From DATGLE01 sp035294325 (GTDB taxonomy: Bacteria; Chloroflexota; Ktedonobacteria; Ktedonobacterales; Ktedonobacteraceae): a stretch of 44,482 nt of DNA. A program made the position numbers and the translations under genes. Below the pieces are notes generated by a model that made no database searches, was not told the DNA's origin, and saw nothing but the letters and a program-made list of their open reading frames with translations. The stretch covers positions 1 to 44,482 of the forward strand of contig DATGLE010000143.1 of the NCBI GenBank assembly GCA_035294325.1, written 5' to 3'. Positions 14,531-23,326 of this stretch are shown here, piece by piece; within the stretch, counting starts at the first letter, position 1; each line of letters starts with the position of its first letter.

Positions 14531-16546
14531 TCAGGGTGCCATCTGCGACTCCTTCGTCGTGCCCTCCTCTCCCTGATCCCGCACGCTCCCGTTCTGCGCA
14601 TCATTATCACTCTTTAACTGTACCATCTCTACACGCTCCTTGCCCGGGGCATCGATATCCTTCTCCCGCATAACGCTCTGCTCTATCGTCTTCTGCTGGC
14701 GGCGCGGGTACAGCGGTGGGAAGAGCATACGGATGCGCAGCACACGCTCGCGCTGGCGATCTTCGGCCAGATTATGCGCGCGCGCCTTGAGCAGATCGGT
14801 GAGCGAGACAATGCCCACCAGCTTGCGCGGATTTTGCCGCTCGACGACGGGGAAGCGCGTAAAGCCCGTCTCGGCCATCCTATAGACGACGGTGCGCAGG
14901 TTCTCGTCTGGATAGGCGACCACCGGGCCGGTCTTGATGTGCTCCGACAGCGCTCTGCTCCCGTTAACGTTCTCGCCATCGGCCAGCAGTTGCTGGAGAT
15001 CATTGCGCGTCACCACGCCCACCAGCAGGTCATCATCGCCCAGGATGGGGTAGAGGCGCTGGCCGCGCGGCGCCTTGTTGCTGTTGAGCAACTGCGCCAG
15101 TTCCTTATACGAGATAGAGGCTGGCAGCACCACAATGTTCGTGCGCATCACCTCGCGCACAAACAGGATCTCCAGCGGATCTGTGGAGTACTCGCGGCTC
15201 AGATGATATCCACGGCGGGCCACCTTCTCGGTCAGGATCGAGCGGCGCATCACCAGAACGGTAAAGCCGTGCGCAATGACGCCGGCTACCAGCATCGGCA
15301 GCAGGGCATTGAAGTCGTGTGTCAGCTCCAGCGCGAAGATTACACCCGTGAACGGCGAGCGCATCGTACCGCCCAGAATGGCGCTCATGCTAATCAGTAC
15401 CCAGAAGCCCGCACCCTCGTAAGGCAGAAACATGCCCAGCATTGCGCCGAGCGCCCCACCCATCATCAGCAACGGCGCCAGCACGCCGCCGGACGTGCCC
15501 GAGCCAAGCGAGCAGGACCAGATTAGCGACTTCACGATCAGAATGCCGGCGAGTATTCCCAGCACAGCATCCTTGCCCTGCAACAGCGCGGCGATGGTGT
15601 CGTAGCCCACACCGAGCGCCTGCGGGAAGATAAAGCCACCGATGCCAATAACCAGGCCGCCGATAGCCGGCCACCACATCCAGTGAATGGGCAGCTTACG
15701 GAAGGCGTCCTCGAACGCGTAGACCAGAAAGGTCAGGATCGACGAGAGCAGACCGCCGAGTATGCCAACCAGTACACAGCCGAGGAAGCCTACAGGCCCG
15801 ATGAAGGCCGCGTGGGGGGGCACGGGAAACAGCGGGCCAGGGCCGATAATATAGAAGCGCACAACCGCTGCTGTCGCGCTCGCCAGAGCGACAGGAATGA
15901 GGCTGCGCGGCTTCCATTCGAACAGCAACAACTCGACGGAGAGCAGGACAGCGGCCACCGGAGAGAAGAAGGTGGCGGACATACCGCCCGCAGCGCCAGC
16001 AACCAGCAGCGTCTTGCGTTCGGCACTTGAGAGTTTCATAAATTGCGCGATCATGGAGCCAAAGGCCCCACCGGTCATGATGATCGGCCCCTCGGCACCA
16101 AACGGTCCGCCGGTGCCTATCGAAATAGCCGAGGAGACAGGCTTCAAGATCGCCACGCGAGGCGCTATGCGGCTACCATTAATCAAAATAGCTTCAATCG
16201 CTTCTGGAATGCCATGACCGCGTATTCGCTCAGAGCCATAGCGCGCCATCAAGCCGACAATGAGGCCGCCAATGATCGGCACAAAGATCACGAAGATGCC
16301 GAGATGATTGTGCGTCGGGTAGAGCGTAAAACCCCAGCGTTGAAAGAAAAAGAGGCTGGTGAATAGTCCGATCAATCTGAGCAGCGCCAGGGCGACAAAG
16401 GCGCTCAACACACCGACAAAAATCGCGATCAAAGATATCTGGATAACGCGCGGTGTGGTAGTGAAGTCGCCCAGCCTCCCCGATGCCTCATCGGGGCCAA
16501 GCCGGCGTAAAGCCAGAATGATCTTTCGCCAAACAGCAGCAAACAA
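14531..16546 (-). CDS. CLC-family chloride channel/antiporter with CBS domains
   Basis: A 671-residue protein. The start is a TTG at 16546 eight bases after AAAGGAGG. About ten to twelve membrane segments fill residues ~30-445. CLC selectivity motifs are recognisable: 'RGHGIPEAI' (GSGIP-like), 'GTGGPFGAEGPI' with the gating Glu in GAEGP, and 'GSGTSGGVLAPLLMMGG' (GGIFAP-like). Two CBS domains follow (~450-575), suggesting adenine-nucleotide regulation. At the inner proton-glutamate site the sequence is 'LLSVELLLFEW', so the second acidic residue of the E. coli EE pair looks replaced; channel versus antiporter is therefore open. The ~95-residue polar tail is unusual. It diverges from the gene at 16704. 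Confidence 0.9.
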   Translation of the reverse strand: MFAAVWRKIILALRRLGPDEASGRLGDFTTTPRVIQISLIAIFVGVLSAFVALALLRLIGLFTSLFFFQRWGFTLYPTHNHLGIFVIFVPIIGGLIVGLMARYGSERIRGHGIPEAIEAILINGSRIAPRVAILKPVSSAISIGTGGPFGAEGPIIMTGGAFGSMIAQFMKLSSAERKTLLVAGAAGGMSATFFSPVAAVLLSVELLLFEWKPRSLIPVALASATAAVVRFYIIGPGPLFPVPPHAAFIGPVGFLGCVLVGILGGLLSSILTFLVYAFEDAFRKLPIHWMWWPAIGGLVIGIGGFIFPQALGVGYDTIAALLQGKDAVLGILAGILIVKSLIWSCSLGSGTSGGVLAPLLMMGGALGAMLGMFLPYEGAGFWVLISMSAILGGTMRSPFTGVIFALELTHDFNALLPMLVAGVIAHGFTVLVMRRSILTEKVARRGYHLSREYSTDPLEILFVREVMRTNIVVLPASISYKELAQLLNSNKAPRGQRLYPILGDDDLLVGVVTRNDLQQLLADGENVNGSRALSEHIKTGPVVAYPDENLRTVVYRMAETGFTRFPVVERQNPRKLVGIVSLTDLLKARAHNLAEDRQRERVLRIRMLFPPLYPRRQQKTIEQSVMREKDIDAPGKERVEMVQLKSDNDAQNGSVRDQGEEGTTKESQMAP

Positions 16547-16630
16547 GTTCGCTTCCTCCTTTTGTAGCTAGAGCCATCCCTAAAATTATATCGTATTACG
16601 ACATAAAAAGAAAGAGGCTGGTATCTGATA

Positions 16631-16659
16631 TTGACTTTCTCTGGTTCACGCCCTACAAT
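16631..16659 (+). promoter_or_regulatory. Sigma-70-like promoter for the 16704 gene
   Basis: TTGACT, 17 bp, TACAAT, 44 bases before the start codon. On the other strand a TATAAT (16585-16590) may serve the CLC gene, without a clear -35. Confidence 0.7.
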
Positions 16660-16703
16660 GGCGCATACATTACCGCACATGAAGCGGGAGGAAGCGGAGT
16701 TTT

Positions 16704-17303
16704 ATGGAAGGTCGATCCCACCTGCTGGTCGGGCTGACGGCGGGGATTGTTCTCGATAGCCTGGTACATCTCACCGGCCCGCCTTTGACGATGGCGAGCG
16801 TCGTTCCTCTCTCGCTGCTGGTAAATAAGGGCGTCTACTACTTTGCGGTTGGCTTTGGTTCGCTGCTGCCCGACATCGATAACGCGCGCAGCAGCATAGG
16901 GCATAAGTTTGGCCCCATCAGTAAAGAAATTCAACGCCTGGCGGGCCACCGGGAATTGTTTCACAGCCTGCTCGGTCTCGTCCTGGGTTCGCTGCTGGCC
17001 TTCGGGCTGGAACAGGCGGTTATCTATCTGCTGAGCCAGCGCGGATTGATTCTGCCAGAACAACTGGTGAAGACTTCACATCTGGTTTTCCTGGGAGTAT
17101 TATTTGGCTGTGTGATGCATATAGCCGCCGATGCGCTTACGCTCGGGGGTGTGCCGCTGCTCTGGCCCAATCGCAAACGCTACGGCTTCCCGGCCAACCC
17201 TCACTGGCGCTTCCGCACCGGATCATGGCGAGAATTTGTCATCGTCTGGTCCTTTATGATTGTGGTCGGCATCGCTATATGGCAATCCATTATCGTGATT
17301 TAA
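16704..17303 (+). CDS. YdjM/DUF457-type membrane metal-dependent hydrolase
   Basis: A 199-residue protein with about five membrane segments and the YdjM family histidine-aspartate pattern: 'SHLLVGLTAGIVLD' at the N-terminus, 'LLPDIDNARSSIG', 'HRELFHSLLG', then 'HIAADALTLGGVPLLWP'. These residues form the likely metal site of LexA-regulated inner-membrane hydrolase-like proteins. The substrate is not established for the family. The ATG follows GGAGGAAGCGGAG. The next gene begins one base after its stop, so the two are coupled. Confidence 0.85.
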   Translation: MEGRSHLLVGLTAGIVLDSLVHLTGPPLTMASVVPLSLLVNKGVYYFAVGFGSLLPDIDNARSSIGHKFGPISKEIQRLAGHRELFHSLLGLVLGSLLAFGLEQAVIYLLSQRGLILPEQLVKTSHLVFLGVLFGCVMHIAADALTLGGVPLLWPNRKRYGFPANPHWRFRTGSWREFVIVWSFMIVVGIAIWQSIIVI

Positions 17304-17304
17304 A

Positions 17305-19074
17305 ATGAAACTTTCCACGCTACGCCGCGCTGCACTGCGGCTTTCACCGGTGCAGATCGCATGGATATTGCTGGCACTCGCCATGTTGATCTATGCTCTC
17401 GTGATGAGCTACGAATCGGTGCTGCGCTACGATACTTTTAAAGCCACGGCGTTCGACCTGGGCAATCTGGACCAGGTGCTCTGGAATACGCTTCATGGGC
17501 GCCTCTTTCAGTTTACCAATCAGGGTGATAACTGGTATGGGCCGCCAACGCGCCTCGCTATCCATTTCGAGCCGATTATCTTACCGCTTTCGCTGCTCTA
17601 CGTCTTCCATGCCGATCCGCGCATTCTGCTCGTTTTCCAGACGCTGGTGCTGGCGGTGGGGGCGCTGCCAGTCTTCCTGATTACACGCAGGTACCTCCCG
17701 GCCTGGCCGCTGCTGGCGGTGGCGATGGCCGGAGCCTACCTCGCCACTCCGGCGCTGCTCGGCATCAATATCTTTGACTTCCATCCCGTCAGCCTGGCGA
17801 CGCCGCTCCTCTTATTCGCCCTGCTTGCCCTCACGTATCGAAGATACACCTGGGTGGTGATTACCTGCATTCTGGCGGCCGCCACGAAAGAAGATATCCC
17901 CTTCGTTGTCGCCGTGTTCGGCCTGCTGGCGATCTGGAAATACCGCGCGCCGCGCCTGGGGACGCTGCTCTTTATCGGCGGCATGCTCTGGGGCATCCTT
18001 GCCTTCGCGGTCATCATCCCCCATTTCTATCCCGGGGGCCAGCATAATAATTTCTGGTACCGTTACTCGTATCTGGGCAGTACTCCGGGCCGGGCGGTGA
18101 TTAATATCCTGCTGCATCCCTGGATCCTGCTCCCTTTTTTCTCGCTGAATCGCTTCTATTATCTGGTGAACCTCTTCCGCAGCACAGGCTTCCTGGCCCT
18201 GCTCGCACCCGAATGGCTCCTGCCGGCACTTTTTAACCTTGCCGTCAACCTGCTCAGCAACGATAGCCTGCTCTACACCGGCGTATACCAGTACAACGCC
18301 CCCATCGTCCCTTTCATCATGATGGCTGCGATTCATGGGAGCTGGCGTCTGGTCATGCTCTGGCGGCACTGGCGCGGCCAGCCCTCCGAGGATTTTTACG
18401 CCGATGTGCTGCGCCTGCCCGCGCGCACCACACCAGGCGAGAATCCACGGCGCGCCATAGCGCCACAGCCGGCGTTCGCCTGGAGTGCCGGTGTACTAAG
18501 ATATGCCAGCGCCGGCTACGCAGTGGCCGCCCGGCCGGTGCTCGCTCGCTCCTCGGCCTTCATTCGCCCACGCCTCACCTCCATCGCGGAGACGGGAGCC
18601 AGCCACTGGCAGCGCTTCAGCGAGCGCATGATCCCTCTCGCCAGGGACATATCCCTTCCGCTCTTGCAATGGCTGTTCTGCCTCTGGCTCATGGCGATGA
18701 GCGCCCTTAATTTTTCTGTGATGACGCCCCAGCTCAACGTCTTCTGGGCCAACCATACGCCCGGCAGTCGCGAACAACATATCGAGCAGCTTCTGGCGAT
18801 GATCCCGCCCGGCGCCTCGGTATCCGCCGGGACGAACCTCAATCCACATCTCACCGAGCGGCAGTATGTGACGATCTTTCCCACGCTCACCATCTCGCTG
18901 CCAGGGAAGAACACGCCCGTTATGGTCCAGTATATTATCGTCGATCTCGACGCGGTTTTCCCCGAGGATAAGGTGAGAACGGCCAATATGCTGAACCAGC
19001 TCTACAACTCGAAGCAGTATCGCATTCTGGCGCAGGCCGAGGGCGTCATTCTGCTCGTGCGCCGCAGCCCATGA
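17305..19074 (+). CDS. DUF2079 polytopic membrane protein
   Basis: A 589-residue membrane protein that matches DUF2079: 'FDLGNLDQVLWNTLHGRLFQFT', 'RLAIHFEPIILPLSLLYVF', 'DPRILLVFQTLVLAVGALPVFLI' and 'ATKEDIPFVVAVFGL'. Nine or ten helices precede a hydrophilic insertion (~360-440, rich in Pro, Ala and Arg), and a soluble C-terminal domain follows ('GASVSAGTNLNPHLTERQYVTIFP'). The fold resembles GT-C glycosyltransferases in its early Asp and His/Glu loop, but catalytic activity is unproven. The insertion looks less conserved than the rest. Coupled to the YdjM-type gene. Confidence 0.85.
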   Translation: MKLSTLRRAALRLSPVQIAWILLALAMLIYALVMSYESVLRYDTFKATAFDLGNLDQVLWNTLHGRLFQFTNQGDNWYGPPTRLAIHFEPIILPLSLLYVFHADPRILLVFQTLVLAVGALPVFLITRRYLPAWPLLAVAMAGAYLATPALLGINIFDFHPVSLATPLLLFALLALTYRRYTWVVITCILAAATKEDIPFVVAVFGLLAIWKYRAPRLGTLLFIGGMLWGILAFAVIIPHFYPGGQHNNFWYRYSYLGSTPGRAVINILLHPWILLPFFSLNRFYYLVNLFRSTGFLALLAPEWLLPALFNLAVNLLSNDSLLYTGVYQYNAPIVPFIMMAAIHGSWRLVMLWRHWRGQPSEDFYADVLRLPARTTPGENPRRAIAPQPAFAWSAGVLRYASAGYAVAARPVLARSSAFIRPRLTSIAETGASHWQRFSERMIPLARDISLPLLQWLFCLWLMAMSALNFSVMTPQLNVFWANHTPGSREQHIEQLLAMIPPGASVSAGTNLNPHLTERQYVTIFPTLTISLPGKNTPVMVQYIIVDLDAVFPEDKVRTANMLNQLYNSKQYRILAQAEGVILLVRRSP

Positions 19075-19079
19075 CTTGC

Positions 19080-19151
19080 GAGCACCTGCGGCGCTCACCG
19101 GATAGAGTTTGCAGTGTGGGGAAAATGCGCTGCGCGCATTTTCCCCACACT
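19080..19151. repeat. Short hairpin plus 18-bp perfect inverted repeat
   Basis: GAGCACC-TGC-GGCGCTC (19080-19096; perfect with one G-T wobble on the minus strand) is followed by arms 19113-19130 and 19134-19151 around TGC. It starts six bases after the DUF2079 stop. This module pair recurs in the window. Confidence 0.85.
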
Positions 19152-19535
19152 ACAGGGGCCAACGTACAGCGGTGGCTGATGCGTTTCCTGAGAAGCCCCC
19201 GGCTTCAGCCGTGAGGAGTTGTCACATACCTGGTATCCTCTGAGCGGCGGAGCTGTGCGCGAGGGCGAGAACGCTGGCATCGGATACCTTTTTAAAAAGA
19301 AGAGTTTTAAATTGCCGTGATAATTTCAGTCCGCAGGCCGTAGCGTAGAACGGGCACCTCATGTTATAATCGGATCAGAAATATACTACCTTGCATTCAG
19401 ATGAGCCGAAGGCTAGCCGCGGCAGCGGCGTTTCTGAATGGCCTATCGATTCATATCAAATGGCATCTCTGAATGCCATTTGATATCGCTCGTTGCTCAG
19501 GTACCAGTGACTAGTGTTGTATGGAGGAATGCAGG
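19152..19535. other. Gene-free stretch before yggT
   Basis: Contains an AT-rich inverted repeat (ATATCAAATGGCAT at 19453-19466 and complement at 19473-19486) and the string TCTGAATG twice (about 19433 and 19469), with CATTCAGA nearby at 19393. No convincing coding sequence or RNA gene is visible. A TTATAAT near 19364 may be a -10 element. Confidence 0.5.
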
Positions 19536-20021
19536 ATGCGCAATAACCCTTTTCCAGACGAAACAACGAGGCCACAGCCGGCTAACCCGCTGCCTCCTAT
19601 GGAGGATCTACAACCGAGGCCGACTTCGCCTCCGCCGCCAGTACCGGCGTCTGAGCGCGCTTCGGAGATTGAGAGTGTCGAACGCCAGGAAGAGGCCCGC
19701 ACCGTCAGGTATGCCATCGGCAAGCTCAATGATTTCCTGCGCTGGTTCATCGCCGTACTGGAAGTCACGCTGGCGCTTCGTTTTCTGCTGAAGTTAATCG
19801 GCGCCGATCCAACCAACCTGTTCGCCGGCTTTCTCTTCGCCCTTACCGATATTATTCTTTTTCCATTTAGCACGATTGTCCATAATCCGGCATCCAGCCA
19901 CTCGTTTCAGGTCTTCGAGTGGTCAACGCTTATCGCCATGGGCATCTACTACCTGATCCTATGGGCCATTACGCGTTTCCTGCGGATCCTCATCTCTGGC
20001 CCGGAGGAAGCAGCGGGCTAA
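19536..20021 (+). CDS. YggT-family membrane protein
   Basis: A 161-residue protein. The ATG at 19536 sits seven bases after GGAGG; the ATG five codons earlier overlaps that site. A Pro-rich cytoplasmic N-terminus (~1-50) precedes a YggT domain: 'LALRFLLKLIGADPTNLFAGFLFALTDIILFPF' and 'FEWSTLIAMGIYYLILWAITRFL'. YggT proteins are implicated in osmotic or K+ tolerance and, in Gram-positives, in cell division (YlmG). The single YggT domain with a long Pro-rich extension is notable. Its usual neighbours (sepF, proC) are absent. Confidence 0.88.
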   Translation: MRNNPFPDETTRPQPANPLPPMEDLQPRPTSPPPPVPASERASEIESVERQEEARTVRYAIGKLNDFLRWFIAVLEVTLALRFLLKLIGADPTNLFAGFLFALTDIILFPFSTIVHNPASSHSFQVFEWSTLIAMGIYYLILWAITRFLRILISGPEEAAG

Positions 20022-20073
20022 CACCTGTCCCCCCAGAGTTGGGACATTCTGAATTCTCCCTGGCCGGCCGTTT

Positions 20074-20174
20074 GCGCGGCCCAGCCGCGCCCAGGAGCTT
20101 TGATGTGGTGCGGCAGGTGCGCGCAGCACGCACCTGCCGCACCACATCAAAGCTCAGGCGAACGCCACAGGCGC
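20074..20174. repeat. Modular hairpin element with 27-bp inverted repeat
   Basis: Read on the minus strand: short hairpin GCGCC-TGT-GGCGT (20162-20174), a 27-bp perfect inverted repeat (arms 20095-20121 and 20129-20155, inner 7 bases containing C-GCA-G), then GCGCGGC-tgg-GCCGCGC (20074-20090). The same three-part order occurs at 30331-30430, and without the middle palindrome at 41995-42034. Confidence 0.85.
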
Positions 20175-20230
20175 GAGCAAGCACCGGTGCCGGGAACCAG
20201 GCACCTTCTTAGCGCCCCACGCTCAATTTA

Positions 20231-20239
20231 TGATATAAT
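20231..20239 (+). promoter_or_regulatory. Extended -10 promoter of prs
   Basis: TGaTATAAT, 22 bases before the TTG start, implying a short leader of roughly 15 bases that still contains the AGGAGG site. Confidence 0.65.
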
Positions 20240-20261
20240 ATTGAGCGCCAGGAGGTGCGCT

Positions 20262-21200
20262 TTGGACGACTTGAGTATCTTTAGTGGCAACGCCAACCGC
20301 CAGCTAGCCATAGCTATCAGCAAACATCTCCATATTCCGCTCGGCAATGCCGACGTTTTTCAGTTCAGCAACGAGAATATTTTCGTAAAAATCAATGAAA
20401 ATGTGCGTGGACATGATGTCTTTGTCGTCCAGCCTTTCAGCACACCCGTCAACCGCTCCATCATGGAATTGCTCATTATGATCGACGCCCTCAAACGAGC
20501 GTCGGCGGCGCGTATCACCGCCGTCATTCCTTATTATGCCTATGGGCGCACCGACAAAAAGGATCAGCCACGCGTGCCCATCACTGCGCGTCTGATCGCG
20601 GACTGCATTACCGTCGCCGGCGCCCATCGCGTCCTGACGATGGATATGCACGCCGGACAGATCCAGGGGTTCTTCAACATCCCCGTAGACGAGTTGACGG
20701 CGCAGGTGCTCCAGGCACGTTATTTCGCGGAGAAAGAGCTGGACGATCTCACGATTGTTGCCGCCGACGAGGGCTTCGCCAAGAAAGCGCGCCGGCTCGC
20801 GGACCGTCTCAACGCGCCGCTGGCTATCGTTGAGAAGCGCCGCCTGGGGAACAACGGCGCTACGGAAGCGATGGGCCTCATCGGCAATGTGAATAGCTGT
20901 AACGCGCTCATCGTCGACGACGAGATCGATACCGCCGGCTCACTGACGCAGGCAGTACGCGTCGTGCATGAACGCGGCGCGCGCAACATCTATTGCTGCG
21001 CCACGCACGCCATCTTCTCAGGCTCGGCCATCGAGCGCCTGCGTAAAGCGCCGATCACGGAAATCGTCATCACCGATTCTATTCCGCACGCGCCGGAGAA
21101 GCTCCTGCCCAACATGACCGTGATCTCGGTGGCCGCCTTCTTCGCGGATGCCATCAGCAGGATTCACGATGGCCGCTCGGTGAGCGAACTCTTCAGGTAA
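20262..21200 (+). CDS. prs: Ribose-phosphate pyrophosphokinase
   Basis: A 312-residue PRPP synthase (ribose 5-phosphate + ATP to PRPP + AMP). The start is TTG at 20262, six bases after GGAGG; the apparent upstream extension runs through a palindrome and is spurious. 'LDDLSIFSGNANRQLAIAISKHL' is the family N-terminus. 'IPYYAYGRTDKKDQPRVPI' is the flexible ATP loop, with GRTDKKD replacing the common ARQDRK. 'MDMHAGQIQGFF' and the PRPP loop 'LIVDDEIDTAGSL' follow. PRPP feeds nucleotide, His and Trp synthesis. It is monocistronic as far as the sequence shows. Confidence 0.95.
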   Translation: MDDLSIFSGNANRQLAIAISKHLHIPLGNADVFQFSNENIFVKINENVRGHDVFVVQPFSTPVNRSIMELLIMIDALKRASAARITAVIPYYAYGRTDKKDQPRVPITARLIADCITVAGAHRVLTMDMHAGQIQGFFNIPVDELTAQVLQARYFAEKELDDLTIVAADEGFAKKARRLADRLNAPLAIVEKRRLGNNGATEAMGLIGNVNSCNALIVDDEIDTAGSLTQAVRVVHERGARNIYCCATHAIFSGSAIERLRKAPITEIVITDSIPHAPEKLLPNMTVISVAAFFADAISRIHDGRSVSELFR

Positions 21201-21251
21201 GCAGGATTTCCTAAAGTCCACTTTTCGGGGCAGCGGCATGATGATGAAGTG

Positions 21252-21371
21252 GAACGAACAAGCGCGGGAAGAGGGGTAGGCATGACCGGGAGGATGACTG
21301 GACCGGCTCTGCCTGTTCCCGTTCCTCATCGCGCTGCTATACAGCATAAGGATTCCCGGTCTTGTTCGTTC
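21252..21371. repeat. Imperfect inverted repeat flanking 98 bp
   Basis: GAACGAACAAG (21252-21262) and CTTGTTCGTTC (21361-21371), continuing inward as cgCGGGAA and TTCCCGgt. No clear target duplication flanks it. It lies in the 495-base gap between prs and der, which also holds a promoter and a GNA-capped inverted repeat, and no gene that I can support. Confidence 0.6.
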
Positions 21372-21432
21372 TCCTCATTATCGCGCCGCTACGTATGCAG
21401 GAATCCCGGCACTCCTGGCAGGGGTCACAATA

Positions 21433-21441
21433 TGCTATAAT
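21433..21441 (+). promoter_or_regulatory. Extended -10 promoter for der
   Basis: TGcTATAAT with only a weak -35 (ctggca). Transcription from here would produce a leader of about 245 bases that includes the long inverted repeat 21547-21609, so der would be read through that hairpin. Confidence 0.5.
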
Positions 21442-21546
21442 AGCCACCAGCTATATTTCCAGCGAGCATCTACCGGATTTCTTTTAAAGAAAGTGCGTCC
21501 GATGCTCAGTATTCTCGCCGGCGTTCGTGCGTCTCCGCCGCACCAG

Positions 21547-21609
21547 GGATCTCAGGGATGGTGTGAGCAAATGTGCTGCGCGCATTTGCTCACACCATCC
21601 CTGAGATCC
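21547..21609. repeat. 30-bp inverted repeat, TGC/GCA apex
   Basis: Arms 21547-21576 and 21580-21609 pair at 29 Watson-Crick positions and one wobble around TGC (GCA on the minus strand). A short hairpin with C-GCA-G apex follows at 21613-21627, and a C-TCC-G one (GTGCGTC-TCC-GCCGCAC, 21527-21543) precedes. It lies in the inferred leader of der. Confidence 0.9.
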
Positions 21610-21695
21610 GGCGAGCGCCGCAGGAGCGAGGACGCAGGGTGCTGGAAATCAGATACATTCTTAAATAATAAAGAGGGTGGAGGGGCACATTCATT

Positions 21696-23117
21696 ATGAA
21701 GCCACTTGTCGCTATCGTGGGCCGGCCCAACGTCGGCAAATCCACATTTTTTAATCGTATGATCGGTGAGCGCGTCGCCATCGTCGAAGACCTGGAAGGC
21801 ACGACGCGTGATCGCCTCTATGGAGATACAGATTGGAACGGGCGAGAATTTACCCTTATCGATACCGGCGGCCTTGAACTCGGCCCCGGCATCCCTGCCG
21901 GCCAGATCGGGCTGAACGGCCAGCCAGGCGATCTGATGCAGCATGTCAAAGCGCAGGCGCAACTGGCTATCGAAGAGGCCGATGTGATCGTCTTCATGGT
22001 AGATGCGCGCTCCGGCATTACTGCCGCCGATGAAGAGGTCGCCGACCTGCTGCGCCGCACCAATAAGCCGGTTATTGTCGCGGCCAACAAAGCGGATAAC
22101 GCAACACGTCGGCAGGATGCCGTCGAGTTTTATGCGCTGGGACTGGGCGATCCTATCGACATCTCCTCTATTCAGGGCATCGGCACCGGCGATCTGCTCG
22201 ATAGGATCGTCGAGGCGTTGCCGCCGGCTGAGGAGGAAGAGGAGGAATCGGAGGAGGATGTCACGCGCATCGCGATTGTCGGGCGCCCCAATGTCGGCAA
22301 ATCGTCGCTGCTTAACGTGATCCTGGGAACGCAGCGCTCGATTGTGAGCGAGGTTCCCGGCACGACGCGCGATAGTATCGATACCGACTTTGAGTACGAG
22401 GGGCACAGGATCAAGCTGATCGACACCGCCGGTATCCGCCGGCGCGGGCGCATCGGGCCGGGCATCGAAAAATACAGTGTGCTGCGCTCTACCAGGGCCA
22501 TCGAGCGCTGCGACATCGCCCTGCTATTGATCGATGCAAGCGAAGGACTGGCGGCTCAGGATACCCATATCGCCGGCGTTATTGATGAGTATACAAAAGG
22601 CGTCATCATTGTCGTGAACAAGTGGGATCTGGCACAGGAGCAGCGCCGCGCCGAACGCGAGGGGCGGCCGCCGCGTCCCGATGATGAGATCGAGACCGCC
22701 GAAGCCTATCGCCGCATCGTTGCCGAGGGGTTGAAGTTCATTCCCTACGCGCCCATCATCTTCGCCTCGGCAAAGACGGGCTATCATGTGAAGTCGATCC
22801 TTGAGACGGCCCTCAAGATCGCCGAGATGCGCTACCTGCGCATTCCCACCTCGCGCCTCAATGAAGTGGTCCAGGAGGCGGTGAGGCGCATGCACCCCGG
22901 CATCGTGCGCGCGAAACAGTTGAAGCTCTATTACGCCACGCAGACGCGCGTCAACCCGCCAACGTTTGTCTTTTTCGTCAACGATCCACAGGCAGTGCAT
23001 TTTTCCTACGAGCGTTACCTGGAAAATCGACTGCGCGAGGCTTTCAGTTTCAAAGGCACCGCCATTCGTCTCCATTTCAGGGCGCGATCTCGCAGCGAGG
23101 ACCGGAATTTAAAGTAG
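21696..23117 (+). CDS. der: Double-Era ribosome-assembly GTPase Der (EngA)
   Basis: A 473-residue protein with two G domains and a C-terminal KH-like domain. G1 motifs are 'GRPNVGKST' (~9-17), 'DTGG' and 'NKAD'. G2 motifs are 'GRPNVGKSS', 'DTAGIRRRGRIGPGIEKYS' and 'NKWD'. A 12-residue acidic linker (EEEEEESEED) joins the domains. The KH part begins near 'IPTSRLNEVVQEAVRR' and ends in the basic tail typical of 50S-subunit assembly factors. An 18-residue stretch after the first DTGG ('LGPGIPAGQIGLNGQPGD') lengthens switch II relative to E. coli. Confidence 0.96.
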   Translation: MKPLVAIVGRPNVGKSTFFNRMIGERVAIVEDLEGTTRDRLYGDTDWNGREFTLIDTGGLELGPGIPAGQIGLNGQPGDLMQHVKAQAQLAIEEADVIVFMVDARSGITAADEEVADLLRRTNKPVIVAANKADNATRRQDAVEFYALGLGDPIDISSIQGIGTGDLLDRIVEALPPAEEEEEESEEDVTRIAIVGRPNVGKSSLLNVILGTQRSIVSEVPGTTRDSIDTDFEYEGHRIKLIDTAGIRRRGRIGPGIEKYSVLRSTRAIERCDIALLLIDASEGLAAQDTHIAGVIDEYTKGVIIVVNKWDLAQEQRRAEREGRPPRPDDEIETAEAYRRIVAEGLKFIPYAPIIFASAKTGYHVKSILETALKIAEMRYLRIPTSRLNEVVQEAVRRMHPGIVRAKQLKLYYATQTRVNPPTFVFFVNDPQAVHFSYERYLENRLREAFSFKGTAIRLHFRARSRSEDRNLK

Positions 23118-23163
23118 AGTTGTAGTGGCGAGCGAGCGTAATTTCCACAACCGACATGCTACA

Positions 23164-23198
23164 CGCCCCGTATATACTATGTATTATAGCCGGGGCGC
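23164..23198. terminator. Possible terminator after der
   Basis: CGCCCCG and CGGGGCG enclose an AT-rich loop of about 20 bases. It is followed by cacaaaatataa rather than a T-run, so the terminator call is weak. Confidence 0.35.
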
Positions 23199-23249
23199 AC
23201 AAAATATAAATGCTATAGCCGTATATTAATGCTATTAAGGACGTTTCGA

Positions 23250-23278
23250 TTGTCATGAATACTGCTATATGTTATAGT
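23250..23278 (+). promoter_or_regulatory. Promoter of the phospho-signalling island
   Basis: TTGTCA, 17 bp, TATAGT, about 50 bases before the PP2C start at 23327. Confidence 0.65.
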
Positions 23279-23326
23279 GAGCATGAATAAACGTGGGAAA
23301 ATCCCATTTTTGTGAGGTACGTACCA

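Noticed and set aside
20100..20261. N-terminal extension of Prs
   Set aside because: It is encoded by one half of a 27-bp palindrome, and homology begins exactly at the TTG preceded by AGGAGG.
21249..21440. 63-codon frame between prs and der
   Set aside because: No ribosome site of note, no recognisable motif, and it overlaps an inverted repeat and a promoter.
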